From Uranotaenia lowii (lineage: Eukaryota > Arthropoda > Insecta > Diptera > Culicidae), in contig NC_073692.1 of NCBI RefSeq assembly GCF_029784155.1, positions 322,025,906-322,089,905 on the forward strand: a stretch of 64,000 nt of DNA. The letters run 5' to 3'. Shown here piece after piece: positions 22,310-33,481 of this stretch (position 1 is its first letter; every line of letters begins with the position of its first letter). The notes under the pieces were generated by a model, which was not told where the DNA came from, made no database searches, and saw nothing but the letters and a program-made list of their open reading frames with translations. A program made the translations under genes and the position numbers.

Positions 22310-23060
22310 GGGTGTAGTGGCAGCCAGCTGGAATTGGCAAGAACTTCACGAGACCTTCGTATGACGAGATAAACGGCTAAACTATTTCAGACATTTTTCC
22401 TTGTAAACTTGTCCATTCATGGTCGCTCCAGTGAAGAAAACTTTAGTCTTCTTTCAACAACCATATTTAAAATCGTGAAATATACAATTTGCCTTGCCAA
22501 ATCATTAACTTGTTGACAAATTCATCCGCGAAAATGAACTTGAAACTGGACATTCTCCTCAAGGTTAGCAAGGTAAAATTTCTTACCCAGGATTTTTCAA
22601 TCTCGTAGCGAAGCCTTTGCGATCATTCCTCCTGATTGTGCACAATTAACGCCTTCAGGATCAGAGGGTTGCAATTGCAAGTGCCCAAATCATCAATTTC
22701 TAGTTAGGTATACATAACGATTCTTCATGTTTCAATGTACATATAGTACAAAATTCAGATTTCTATCATTTTTTCTGAACACTCTTTGATTGAATTAAAA
22801 CTGCTCGAGTTAGAAAAATATATGAAAAATCGAGCACCTTCACAACTTTGAAACTTTCATTTAGGCACTTGCACCCCTGTGATCCCAAGCGCCTCAATTA
22901 TATCTCTTCTCTCGCGTTATGATTTGGATAACTTTTAAACGCGTGTATCAAGGCTGAAAACATTTTCACCACTAGGTGAACAAACCTTCCAGATCAAAAC
23001 GCTATAAACAGCTAGAGGTGCCGCAATAAGTAAAGAAATAAATCTTATACTAAGTGATAC
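22310..23060 (-). pseudogene. DD37E Tc1-like transposase remnant
   Basis: Parallel to the better copy at 47460-48545 on the same strand. Shared DNA phrases are GGCTGTAGTGGCAGC / GGGTGTAGTGGCAGC, CTTGCCAAATCATNAACTT, GCAAGGTAAAATTT and ATTTTCACCACTA. Many substitutions and deletions, including most of the N-terminal half, make it a fossil. Confidence 0.7.
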
Positions 23061-24431
23061 AAGCCTTATGTCTACGTGCTTTATTAATTTGATTCCAGTG
23101 AGTTTGTTCTGAACATTGTTGTTGACAGAGAGATATTGAGAGTTAGAGATAGGTAGATAAACGGAGAAATAGGAAAGAATTAACAAAAAAAAAAAATACA
23201 AAAACGGCGATAGGAAAATTAAGAGAACAAAAGAAACATATGAAATAGAAAGAAAACAATAAGAGAAGAGATAAAGAAAGAATTATAAATTCAGACTCTA
23301 GGAGTTTGTAGCTTCTTGTTGATAAATTGCTTTGTCAGTGCATCTACAGTTGTTATAATTTGCACACAGTGATACAACGTGCAAAGCAGTTATAAAGAAA
23401 GTACTGGATCAGAGAAAAGTACACTTCATTAAAAGATTGTGTTTCTTGTTGATCTTAAAGTATCTTAATTATTGTATATGACAGGATGATTAAGTACGTA
23501 AGGAACGCTAGGAATGCAAGATGATGTCATGTAATTTGAACTTGTTTCCATCAAGGCAGTGTTGATGGATTTTCAAAATATTGTTTAAAAAAAGAAGTTT
23601 ACTTTTATTTGGGAAAAATTTTCACAATATAGGTAAGTGAGCCTTAACTGGGCATGCTCCTTATCTTGGCATGCCAAAATGCATTTTGGTGATTTTCATG
23701 TCAAACATACGCTTAAAAATGAAAAATAAATCAAACATAGAAGAAAATCGCATATGGCAACATTCTGCATAGCATTTGTCCACAATTGAATCCAAATGAC
23801 TGCGTAATAATTTTTTTTCGCATTAAAAACTGCACATAAAATTATGATCTTCGGAAAAAATCTAAAATGAACCTACCTTGCTAGTGCATCTGCCATCTTC
23901 GGATTGATTTTCAAAACACACTTCATTATGGAAAAATCACTAAAAATTACCGTTGGTTACAGCAAAACATGGCAAAAAATATAAAATTATTACTTACTCC
24001 AAACAACGTACATTTTCTATCTAGAATTGAAGAAAATATAAACATTTTTTTCGCCTAATCTTGGCATGCAATTCCACAAATAGAAGTATGCATGTATGTG
24101 TGAAAACGACATCAGCAGGCAGTCGGCAGCCGGCGGCCGTTCGTCGACCGACGGTGCACAGTGGTCTGGATATTGAAAAGCCGGTCGAAAGTAAAATGAA
24201 TGATTGAAATAACTTAAAAATATCATGAATGTATTTTGGACTATAATCAATTTATTTATCTCTCAATCCGACTCAAGCGTATTTGGCATCTTAGTTGGAA
24301 TTATAATGCTATAATTTGCGCTGCTCTTTTAAAGTTAATTTTGAGAACTTTTCTTTTCAATAAAATTTACTTTTCAATAAATTAATTTACCGGTTCCGGA
24401 TCCGAATTGATATCTTGAATATCAACGTTGT
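23061..24431. other. AT-rich spacer with keyword words
   Basis: No gene seen. TCTTGGCATGC recurs at about 23673 and 24059 with a variant GGGCATGC at 23650, suggesting another decayed keyword-type element. A weak recursive-splice-like word, TAG then GTAAGTGAG, occurs at 23632|23633. A GC-rich patch at 24110-24190 (CAGCCGGCGGCC, GTCGACCGACGG) lies inside it. Confidence 0.35.
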
Positions 24432-25287
24432 TAGGGGAACATGCCCTATTATGCGCCACCTAAGCGAATCGCCGATATTCTATGTATTCCACGAACAAAT
24501 TTCGTTAAAAATGGGTGTGATCGTTGAAGAAAAGTGTTTTCTACATATGCCTATGATTTTTTATTACTCAAATTGCTATAGTTGCTTCAAAAACTTGATT
24601 TTTAAAAACCATATTCAAAGCCACAGAACAAAACTGTGTTGCAAATACGCGCCGCTGTGTATTCAATACGCGTCTAGCAGCCGAACACACCCGAAAGCAG
24701 CCGAAGACCGAAAACACACCAATACTTACACACACTTTGAATGAAAAGAAAATCAAAATGGACTAATCAAAACTTAAAAAAAATCAAAAGTATATTTTTT
24801 GGGCTGAATTAACACTCAAAATATGGTTTTAGACTTTTTGTTCATTTTCAATGAAAATTGGCCTTTTTGAAAAATTAATGCTATTTTCAGCCTACTACGA
24901 TTGGCGCGTTATAACAAGCGCATGGGCCGTGATGGAACATACCCATAAAAAGCATACCTTAGCGAGTGCAGTATGATTTTTTAGCATGAAATCATAGTTT
25001 AGATTCTCCTCTATCGATGTGTCAGAAAATATTGTCTTATTCGTTTTTCTCTGCTTGGTGACACCTTATTGAAAGTGTTTTAAAATTTAGATCGGAATGA
25101 AGAAAAACCTAAATTGTGAAGTTATCACGACACAGGGGCATTTTAAGGAAAATTTCATACTTGCCATGACCAATCACAGCATTTAAAACAAGTTGGTAAT
25201 ATTTTGCAGGCTTAAAATGTTTCAGATTCTTCAAAACAAGGGTGGCGCGTATTAGCCACATGGGGCGTTATATGAACTTTTCCCCTA
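24432..25287. mobile_element. hAT-like MITE, GCGCC/GCGTTAT keyword
   Basis: The left end TAGGGGAACATG and the inverted right end TAGGGGAAAAGTTC fit YARNG. Immediately inside both ends are TATGCGCCACC and GGTGGCGCGTATTAG blocks, with more copies at about 24902 (GGCGCGTTATAAC) and 25263 (GGGGCGTTATATG). No clear 8-bp target repeat remains. No transposase. Confidence 0.55.
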
Positions 25288-26639
25288 CTATATCCATACC
25301 CAAAAATTCAACATTTGGAAATAAGGTTTAACGTATCAAGATGAACATTTGCTGCATATGTGTCATTTTGAAAGGAATTGTTATAAAGTTCAAATTATGA
25401 CACTCTAAATATTATGTTTATCTAAAAAAATAATTGCACTGCAATGTTGAAATACTATAGATTATTATTCTACATGCAAATATCAATTTTAAAAGTTGAT
25501 GGACATTTCGTACTTCCGACTTTTTGAAAACAGTACTGAACATTGTTGCGCTTTCTTCCGGGATATTTTCAATGAATTCGTGGGGGCTGTTGCTGTATTA
25601 GTGAGGCAAGTTTTTTCTAGAGACGGCCAATTTAAGCACCTCATAAAGGGCCAAAATTCGGCGCGGTGGCTAAAATAAGGAGCATTTCAATCAATAGTTT
25701 GATCAGGTTTATCTCAAATTATCAACCGCTTTCAAGCAAGGACATATTTTTACTGCCTTTCAGGCTAGTAAGCAATCATATTTGTCGAATGACTTTTGAA
25801 GGTACACATTACAGGAAGACTACAATCTTAGGAAAACTAGTCAACCATGCCTTAGGGGCCAAGATTGGGTACATTTACCCTAATTTCTATCATAAATTTC
25901 AATAAACTCCCGATGGAGTTGTGAAATCCACCTATCTGAATGACTTCACAACTAAACCACACGGAACTACACAAGGATTGCAATTCTAATATGGTTTTCG
26001 AATTCCAAGTCAAAAACCTGCCTCAAGATCCCTCAGAAATAGTAAGAGGCGTGGCGGTATCGAGTCGAATTATCGAGAATAGTCATTTATTTCACCATCA
26101 ATGTCAGATCAAATACAAGAAACCACACGTTCGAACCACCCCGTTGACATCTCCGGATTACAATGACTCATAAGGTGTTAGCTTGTCTTTCCATATTTTG
26201 AAAAAACCGACCAACCCGGACCCTCCCTCTGGCCATTAGTCCACAGATGGTAACAAATTTGGGCAAAACTCTTGTAGCTCATGATGACCCCCACACGTGT
26301 GCGTACAAGGGATTTAATGTTCGAACATTTTATCCCAAAAGCTTGTAGGTATTGTTATTCAAATCGTTTAAACGTCATAATTTCAGCTCCTCGAACACAA
26401 TGGAGCGCTCTGGCAACACACCTCGCCCATTCATGTTTTTTTGAGGTCTTAGAAGAAAGACATGGGAACCAAACGGCCAGATATCCGTACGGACAAATTT
26501 ATAATCGCTATATTGGAAACTGTCTTTCATCTCGCTAGATTCGACAACCATTGACGACGGGTTTGAATGAAGGTGGGAGTTCTGTGAGCGCGGTGCGCAC
26601 GGAGGGAAGTTGTCTCCCATCAGAACGGCTTAGCTTAGC
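25288..26639. other. Mostly featureless spacer
   Basis: No assignable gene. Moderate GC in 25900-26640, without long frames, splice sites or repeats I recognise. Confidence 0.35.
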
Positions 26640-27386
26640 CTACACTTTAGGTCGCCCGCCGCACGCCACAACTCGCGCTATCGCTAGCGAGTGTGGTGTG
26701 TAAAGAATAATCTATACTTACAACGAAAACTCGCTCGCAGATTCGGTTGCGTAGGTGTCATCATCAAACTCGCTCTCTGCGGCACACCACAGGGGAGTAG
26801 AAACAAAACCGAAAAAAAACAACATCAACAAAACGCGACACTTCGCGCGGGCTGTTAGTGCTGCTGCCGCTGCTCGAGCTGGTGTGGAACCTTCAAGCGG
26901 AACATCTCGATCGCGCGCAAAACTCGTGGTCGTCTCGCTGTCGTTGCTGTAACCGGATAGCCTAGCGTATTTACCTACTCCGGTTTTGCGCCGATCGACC
27001 GACCTGCTGTTTGGTGACTTTCACAGTTTCAGTCAAGCGCGGTTGGTTCGGCTAGAAACATATTAAATTATTAGAAGAAATTCGGTTCGGCTTCTGTCAA
27101 TAGTTCTGGCGTTAGGGAAAAAAGCTCAAAAGTCATCACACTACTGCAATTAATCATGATTAGGGCCGCGGTGTATATTGGGTTGGTCGTGTAAGAGATG
27201 CACCAAGGCTGGTTCCGTGAAATAAGTGTGTTTAATCAAGTGTCTCCTCGTAAACGGTGGTCGTTGAATTGCTAGTGGGCAACAGAAACTAGTGACGTGG
27301 TGCGCTTCAATAGATATTTAAGTTACAATATTCCAAGTTTTCAACTTCGAAACTACAAAATGGTTAAAAGCACGATCATTGTGAGT
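26640..27386 (+). promoter_or_regulatory. Candidate alternative first exon and promoter with donor
   Basis: A GC-rich non-repetitive island (CG-rich at 26640-26760 and 26830-27010), followed by 5'-UTR-like sequence. TCAGTC at 27029-27034 matches the initiator consensus. ATT|GTGAGT at 27380|27381 is a plausible donor that could splice to the acceptor at 33318. There is no TATA box at -30. Orientation is inferred from the coding exon. Confidence 0.4.
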
Positions 27387-27539
27387 CAGGGATACTGAAT
27401 TTTGATCTAAATTTGAGTAACAGGTGGTTAAATTGAGCGTTAATGTCGGTTCACCAGCCCTGAATACTTAAAGCAGACCTGCACTGTAATGCACTGTAAT
27501 AGTTTTTACATTTTCACAACGTACAGAGAAATATTTCGG

Positions 27540-29005
27540 GAACATTTTTACGAAAATTTGATCTTGCTACGCCCCCGCCCTCTTGCAGGGGTCTTTCAAT
27601 CAAAAAAGAAACATTTGCATAACTTGAGAACCATTCAAGCAAATGGTACCAAGCTTGGCATGGGAGGATTTTTGGCAACAAGAAACATTTCTATAAATGT
27701 TTGGTATCCCTCCTTTTTTTCCAGAAAGAGAATTGGTAGGAGGTTTTAACATAACTTGAGAATTAGTCATTAGTATTTGGATACGATAAATGTTTAATTG
27801 ATTATTTGAGACGCCACCCTTCTTCCAGTGAGGAGATTGAAAGGGGGCTTCATACAATTTTTCTTGCAAAATGGAACTAAATTGGCATGGAAGGATATTT
27901 GGATATGGGAAACGGTATTTTTTGAAACTCCTCCCGATATGCATTGAGATGATAGGAATAGGGAAGGGTGCCCATACAAATTTTAGATCAAGCGAAGGGA
28001 ATCAAACTTGGCATGCAAGCGTATTTGGGTGAACGGATTGTTCCTAAGATGGTTTGAAGCTCTTCCCACCTTTTATTGAATGAACAGAAAGTGGGAGGGG
28101 GCTCCCATACAATTTTTTGCATGACTGGTAAAATATTCGAGCAAATGGAACTAAATTTAGCAAGGGAGGATATCAAGATACCGAAAAATACTCTATTGTT
28201 GTTTAAGACCCCTTGTTGATCCCATTTAACAAATAGGAAGAGAAGAGGGGGCCACCACAGCTTTTTTTTAAAGATGTCAAGATAATGTTTCTATAATTAT
28301 TTGGGACACTTTCCTTCTTCCATTGAGTGAGGTAGGAAGAGGAGACGGAAGCAAGATTGCCGAAATCACAGAAAAATCTGCAATTTCACAGAATTTTGAG
28401 CAAATTTTTATCGCAGATTATGTGTCACAAAACACAGAATTTTAGAAATAATCCCAGATTTCACAGATTTTTGATTTTTTTTCCGTTTTTCAAAATTATA
28501 ATTTTTATGTCAGTATAAATTTTGAATTTTTAACTTTGTTTTGTAAAAATATGATAATATTGGTAATCTTTATTGATTTTTTCTCAAGAAAAAAATAAAG
28601 AAAACTCAATTTTTCATGACTGTTCAAAGAAATTTATGCTATTACCATCACAGAATTTTTGGGTAAATCACAGCAAGTTAGAATTTTTTTCGGCAAAAAC
28701 ACAAAAATTTTTTTGGCAACCTTAGACCTCATACATTGTTGATGCATGTCAATAGAATTAGTCATACGAAAGAAACCAACTTTACTAGGAGAGAGATTTG
28801 GGATTGAGAAATGTTTCTATACTTATTCGGAAACCCTCCAGTGGGGGGATGAATAGGGGAAAAGGGGGAGGGGCTTTCGTATAACTTTATGCATAATTCG
28901 ATAACATTTTAAGCAAATTAGATCAAACTTGTCATAGGAAAGTATATGGAAATAAGAATTGAGGACCCCTCCTTTCTTTTCAGTGGGGAGCTTGAAAAGG
29001 GAGAG
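27540..29005 (+). repeat. Decayed tandem array, units about 130-230 bp
   Basis: A marker phrase of the form CAAACTTGGCATGGNAGGATATTTGG recurs at about 27648, 27874, 28002, 28150, 28770 and 28923. It is accompanied by CTCCCATACAATTTT-like and AAGGTGGGAGGGGGCT-like phrases. The units are strongly diverged. The array is interrupted by the element at 28353-28724. Confidence 0.65.
28353..28724. mobile_element. CACAGAATTT-keyword element inserted in the array
   Basis: Starts CAAGATTGCCGAAATCACAG and ends TTTGGCAACCTTA, giving the TTGCCA...TGGCAA ends of the hAT-like set. Within it CACAGAATTT or ATTTCACAGA occurs repeatedly (near 28365, 28385, 28433, 28463 and 28650). A relative starts at 56262. 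No clean target duplication could be identified. Confidence 0.5.
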
Positions 29006-29008
29006 GGG

Positions 29009-29572
29009 TGCGACCCGACTTTTGAAGAAGTTATGTGCTGCAGGCTAAAATTAATCCTAGGCCTAGTGCAAGATCTCATGCAAAATTTGGGCCAGATCGG
29101 ATAACGGGAAGGGGTCGCTCAACTAGCCTGAAGTTTGTATGGGATTTTAAAACATTTTGTCGGGAGAAACATGAAAGTCCAGTTTTTCATCAATAATTTT
29201 GGTTTCCTTTGGATGATTTTCTTGAAAACGGGTGACAAATATTTTATCCGAAGACTGCAAATCGATCCGAGTTAATTAAAAAAAGTTATTTGGCTTTAAA
29301 AATGGGCTAACTTTTTTAAGAGTGGTATTCATCACGGTTTATGCTGCGACGAAATGTTCGAACGCCTCGACTCATTAACAATAACGAATACCATCCTTAA
29401 AAAAGTTCGCCCTTTTTTGAAGCCTAATAACTTTTTTATCTTAATTCGAATCAAATTGCAGTCTTAGGATGAAATATTTGTAATAATTTAAGCTTCTAGA
29501 AAACCCGTTTTCAAAAGATTGGCCAAAGGAAACCTAAGTTTTTGATGAAAAACTGGTTTGAGGCACTCTAGG
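29009..29572 (+). repeat. Dispersed repeat family B, copy 2
   Basis: Matches 8160-8696 across its length (see that entry). The internal inversion is clearer here: GGTATTCATC at about 29324 against GAATACC at about 29387, with TTTTTTAAGAG... / ...CTTAAAAAAG outside it. Closes with GAGGCACTCTA, the inverse of the left end of copy 1. Confidence 0.7.
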
Positions 29573-29804
29573 GTGCACCCATACTTTTTTATAATAACTT
29601 GAGAAATTATCGGGCAAATTTTTGTGAATGTGATGAAAATAGGTGGTATTGAACTGCATAAGATACCACTGAAGGAGGTCAAAATGTGGAGCAACGACCA
29701 TGAACAAAGGTCCTCAGTTTTACAGAGATTTCGGTTACTCTGATGTATCCTGATTTTTATTTCATTCGTTCCTGAATTTGAAAAAAAAATGTTGGCAACC
29801 CTGC

Positions 29805-29935
29805 GATCACCACCCATCCACTCGGGATTTTAGCCAATCTTGCACATGATCGATTGCTTCGGGTTTGCCGCTACTTACGGTCAAATGAAGACCATGTGCG
29901 CGCTCGGCTAAAATCCGAGTCGAAGGGTGGTGATC
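29805..29935. repeat. Short foldback element
   Basis: GATCACCACCC at 29805 faces GGGTGGTGATC ending at 29935. The arms extend about 30 bases inward with few mismatches (ACTCGGGATTTTAGCC against GGCTAAAATCCGAGT). Confidence 0.7.
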
Positions 29936-30922
29936 AGTGATGTCAACCTTCCAGATTTTGTCTGGATCTTCCAGACTTTTTGGACTTTCGTCAGACAATT
30001 TTTTATGTTTTCAGATTTCCAGACTTTTGAGTTTTCTTCCAAACTGTTGAGTTTGGACATGAATTTATTTTACAAAACATTAAAAATTCAAAATTTTCAT
30101 GATAGAATGATTGAAAATGGTCAAAAAGGTAATTGAAAAGTGAGGAGTTCTACGAAGATGGATGTAAAGCAGGGAATTAAGCATAGAACGTAGTATTTTC
30201 TATACTTCCACAATGGTGTCAGGCATTGATAATGTATAGAATGTATGAATAGATTATCAGATAAAAGCAACAAAAAAAAAGTCATCACCTATGAAGTTCG
30301 CCATCTAAAATTTTCCAGGTTGGCTACCTTTTTTTGAAACCGTCATGAGTACTCACTATATTTATGTGAAACAGTAAATTTCTACTAAATTGTGGATTTT
30401 TTTATAAGTTCCGGATGCTGCTTAAAATTGATTAACCAAGCCCAGTTTCGAAAAGAGGTGAACAAACACCCACGCACAAACATATGTACGTTCTTACAGC
30501 TTTAGAAACCATCGAGCTGAATCAATAGGTGTCTATAAAATACGGACTCAAACTCATTATTTGTGATTTCATCATGATCGATAATCATACCTGTGTGTAA
30601 GAAAAGGAAAACAGGTCATCAGTTGGACTATTTAATGATAGCCTGATTTTGCCTGATTTTTCTTCTCAAGTCTTCCAGAATTTGGGAAAAAAATTTGGCA
30701 ACCCTGGTTCGAACACTAGGGCGCTCTTGGCTAAAATTCTCTGACTCTAATCGAGATGCGTGAGCTCTCAAACTAGCTGTCCGAGTCGTTTATAGCGTGT
30801 GTAAACTCGAATAACGAATGGAGCATGATCAGCGAAAAAGGGAAGCCAAACTGAAAACAGTGTTGTTTTCTCTCTGCCCAAAATTCTAGATTTTGTGATA
30901 ATTGTGTTTAAGGCTGACAGTT
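29936..30922. other. Keyword-rich repeat debris
   Basis: TTCCAGA and CAGACTTTT words cluster at 29945-30045, and CCTGATTTT/TTCCAGAATTTGG at 30640-30680, ending in TTTGGCAACCCTGG at 30696-30709. These have the TGGCAACCCTG ends of the hAT-like set, but element boundaries could not be fixed. No gene. Confidence 0.4.
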
Positions 30923-31130
30923 TATTTTTTCGATTTTAGTCGTTTTTTTACCATCATTATGACATTCGCGACTTTATATCAACGTTGCAAGTGGCAGACA
31001 GTTATTGAAAAACTTATCCGGTACAACTGTGTTCGATGTTTACTTTTGGGCTCGAACTCGCGGACATCGGCTCAGAAGGAAACTGACTTGCCAAAGGTGC
31101 AATATCCCATGCCCGAGAAAGCTGACAGTT
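30913..31130 (-). mobile_element. tRNA-derived SINE with 10-bp target repeat
   Basis: The insert 30923-31120 is flanked by GCTGACAGTT (30913-30922 and 31121-31130). It is the inverse of the SINE at 54263-54439 over most of its length, sharing the tRNA-like head (GAGTTCGAGCCCAAAAGTAA as B-box region on the minus strand) and the TAGTCG-type 3' end next to T-rich sequence. Confidence 0.82.
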
Positions 31131-32499
31131 GAATATTTAAAGGCATCCAACTAACGTACCTTAATCTATCTTTATTTGACTGCAAGGAGTAGGACGTGGC
31201 CGGCATCGTTATTGAAACTAGAAAGAGAGCACATCAGTTTTATTCACTGAGAATTTGCTCCCGAATATCATTTTATTGGTCTGGAAACAAAATACATTTG
31301 TGGTTCTTGGGTTATATGATGGAAGTAGGCAAAATAAGAAAGGAACAGGAATTTGGAATCAAAAATTAAAATCCCGAGGTTCTGAATTTCACTTCTGACC
31401 GTCAACTCTGACTTTGAAATCCAATTACAGGGACAGAATATGATTTTCTGAACTTTTAAATGACACCAGAATCAAAATAACAACAATTTAGAGCCCTCAA
31501 AATTGGATTTTCAACAGTAATTATTCGTTTTCTAATCTCTGCATTTTAATTTATTAAATCTGTAATCTTAAGCTTACCTACCGAATTCTATATTATGGTT
31601 CGATATTTTGAAATCTAAATTCTGTATTAACAATACCGTTTTCTAGGAAATTCTCAATCCCTGAGAAAAAAAGGAAAAAAATGCGAAATTCTCAAGAAAA
31701 GTACATCAGACTGACTGAATGAAAACTCTGTATTTTAGATTCTTCGTCGTTTATATAGAAATCTGTTTTGAACACCAATAATTATGGCAAAAATTCAAAA
31801 AAAAAATCTGGGAAATAAATCATTTTTTTCTGGTTAAACAATTTGGGGAATGGTTCTTCTGGAGATAATTTTTCTGAGGATGATTCGTCTGGGGAAAAAA
31901 TCTGGGAAACAGTTCTGGTGATTAAAAATCTGTGCATTTTTCATTCTGGGCATTTTAGCATGAAGTACAGCCATTTTAAAATCCTTGGCAAATCACGAAT
32001 GACACTCAGTTTGGGATTAAAAAAGATTTCGTTGCAAAATTGTGTTTAGAAAAAAAAAATAAACTGCAGTTTTTTTTTATGAGGTTACTCTTATTTGTCC
32101 TGCGTGATACCTCTCCTCAATTCTTTATGAATTGTTATTTAAGCTTGTTTTATCTAAGAAACTTTACAGAACTTGTAGGAAAAATTAAGTCATAGAATAC
32201 TCCACATGTATTTGTAATCATTTAACTTAGTGTTATTTTGAGATTAGCTCAGGCGTCAAAAATTGTATGAGTTATTTCATTGAGCTACCCCTAAAATTGC
32301 TCGAATGACCTAAGAATGAAGACATTACCTTTTAGTACGACAAATAGTCTCGACACTTGTTTTCTGAACAATCCAAGCACAAGATATTGAACTTTCATTC
32401 TGAACGCTGGGTTCCGGCACAAAAGCTAATGATTCATAATGAAAGTCTCAACAAAACTAAAATTGACAGAATACTATCCGTATGACAAGTTCAAAACTT
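31131..32499. other. Spacer with cryptically simple patches
   Basis: At 31340-31640 words such as CTGAATTTC, TTTGAAATCC and GAATTC recur, as at 46560-47220 and 52890-53110. At 31795-31975 TCTGGGGA/TTCTGGAGA/TCTGGGAAA words recur at short spacing, another keyword patch. No gene. Confidence 0.45.
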
Positions 32500-33317
32500 C
32501 TCTTCCTCTTAAATCATACTCGATGAGTTCACTAGGTGGTGGGTGATGATGGTATAAATCAAAATTTCACGCATCGCCAAGTCACACAGAAAAAAAACAC
32601 ACTCGGCCCGTTTCACCTGCTGCTGTTGTCTGTGTCGTTCTCCACATTTTGGGAACGCCAAAAAAAAACGGAAAATATGTGCGGGGTAAACGTAAACGGG
32701 CAAAAGAAACGGTGAATTCGGCAAATCTTGGATCATTAATCTTCGGGACTGGACTGTGTTGTACGCCAAGCTACGCGGCCACCCGCGAAAAAGCAAACTT
32801 TTGCCAAGACGAAGTTTGTCACAGACCGTTGTTGGGGTTTAAATCATCGATCTTTTGAAGTGTGGTTGAGTGGGGGGCATAATGTGAGAAAAGAGTGTCT
32901 CAGCGAAGCCAATAATGACGACGAGAATCAAGTGGTTTGGGTTTAGTGTTTCAGAAAGCAGAAGCACCCGGAGGGGGACAAGTGCCATCTTATCTCAAAT
33001 CACGCGAAATTCAAGTGAAATGATATAAATCATTATCGTTTTGGCGGGTGCGCTTCGCAGAAGGAAGTTTCGGTCATCGCGATTACCGAGTTACTTAGTA
33101 GCTGGCTGGCTAGCTGGCGTCAAAGACCGATGAACAAGAATTTGTTGTAAGAGAATGCACTCGAGATAAGCTACTTGTGTGTACAAACAAAACGGGCCGG
33201 CTTACTGGCTTATTTTGTGTATTGAATGGTTTGATTCTGATAGGTTTTTTTAAGGGAGATATTCAGTGAAGGGTTTTGTGATACAAGGTTCTAAATTTTT
33301 TTTTGGGGTTTCAACAG
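32500..33317 (+). promoter_or_regulatory. Region upstream of the coding exon; possible proximal promoter or intron end
   Basis: GC-richer, non-repetitive DNA leading to the acceptor at 33317|33318. The T-rich tract before that AG and absence of an obvious TATA box favour intron sequence, but a proximal promoter within 32580-33120 is possible. Confidence 0.3.
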
Positions 33318-33318
33318 G
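33299..33318 (+). promoter_or_regulatory. Splice acceptor of the coding exon
   Basis: A T-rich run (TTTTTTTTTGGGGTTTCAACAG) ends in CAG at 33315-33317, followed by exon-like sequence GTCCCACG. Using it gives 164 nt of 5' UTR before the ATG. Prediction only. Confidence 0.5.
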
Positions 33319-33481
33319 TCCCACGAATAAATTGATCAAGTGATAGAGAAATCAGTGTCGAAATGTTCGACTGGTGAATATGATCCTGAGTTGAGTGCAA
33401 AGTCATCCAATCCAGTCAAGTGAATGGATTCAATTACGTGAAGAGTTCGCGAAATAGTGGAAGAATAAGTGGGATTAAGAA

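Noticed and set aside
23632..23640. Recursive splice site TAG|GTAAGTGAG
   Set aside because: The donor half is perfect but the upstream tract is A-rich (AAAAATTTTCACAATATAG) and the site lies at the edge of repeat debris; kept only as a note.
24110..24190. CpG-rich promoter
   Set aside because: Only about 80 bases, without initiator or TATA, inside a decayed keyword-type repeat.
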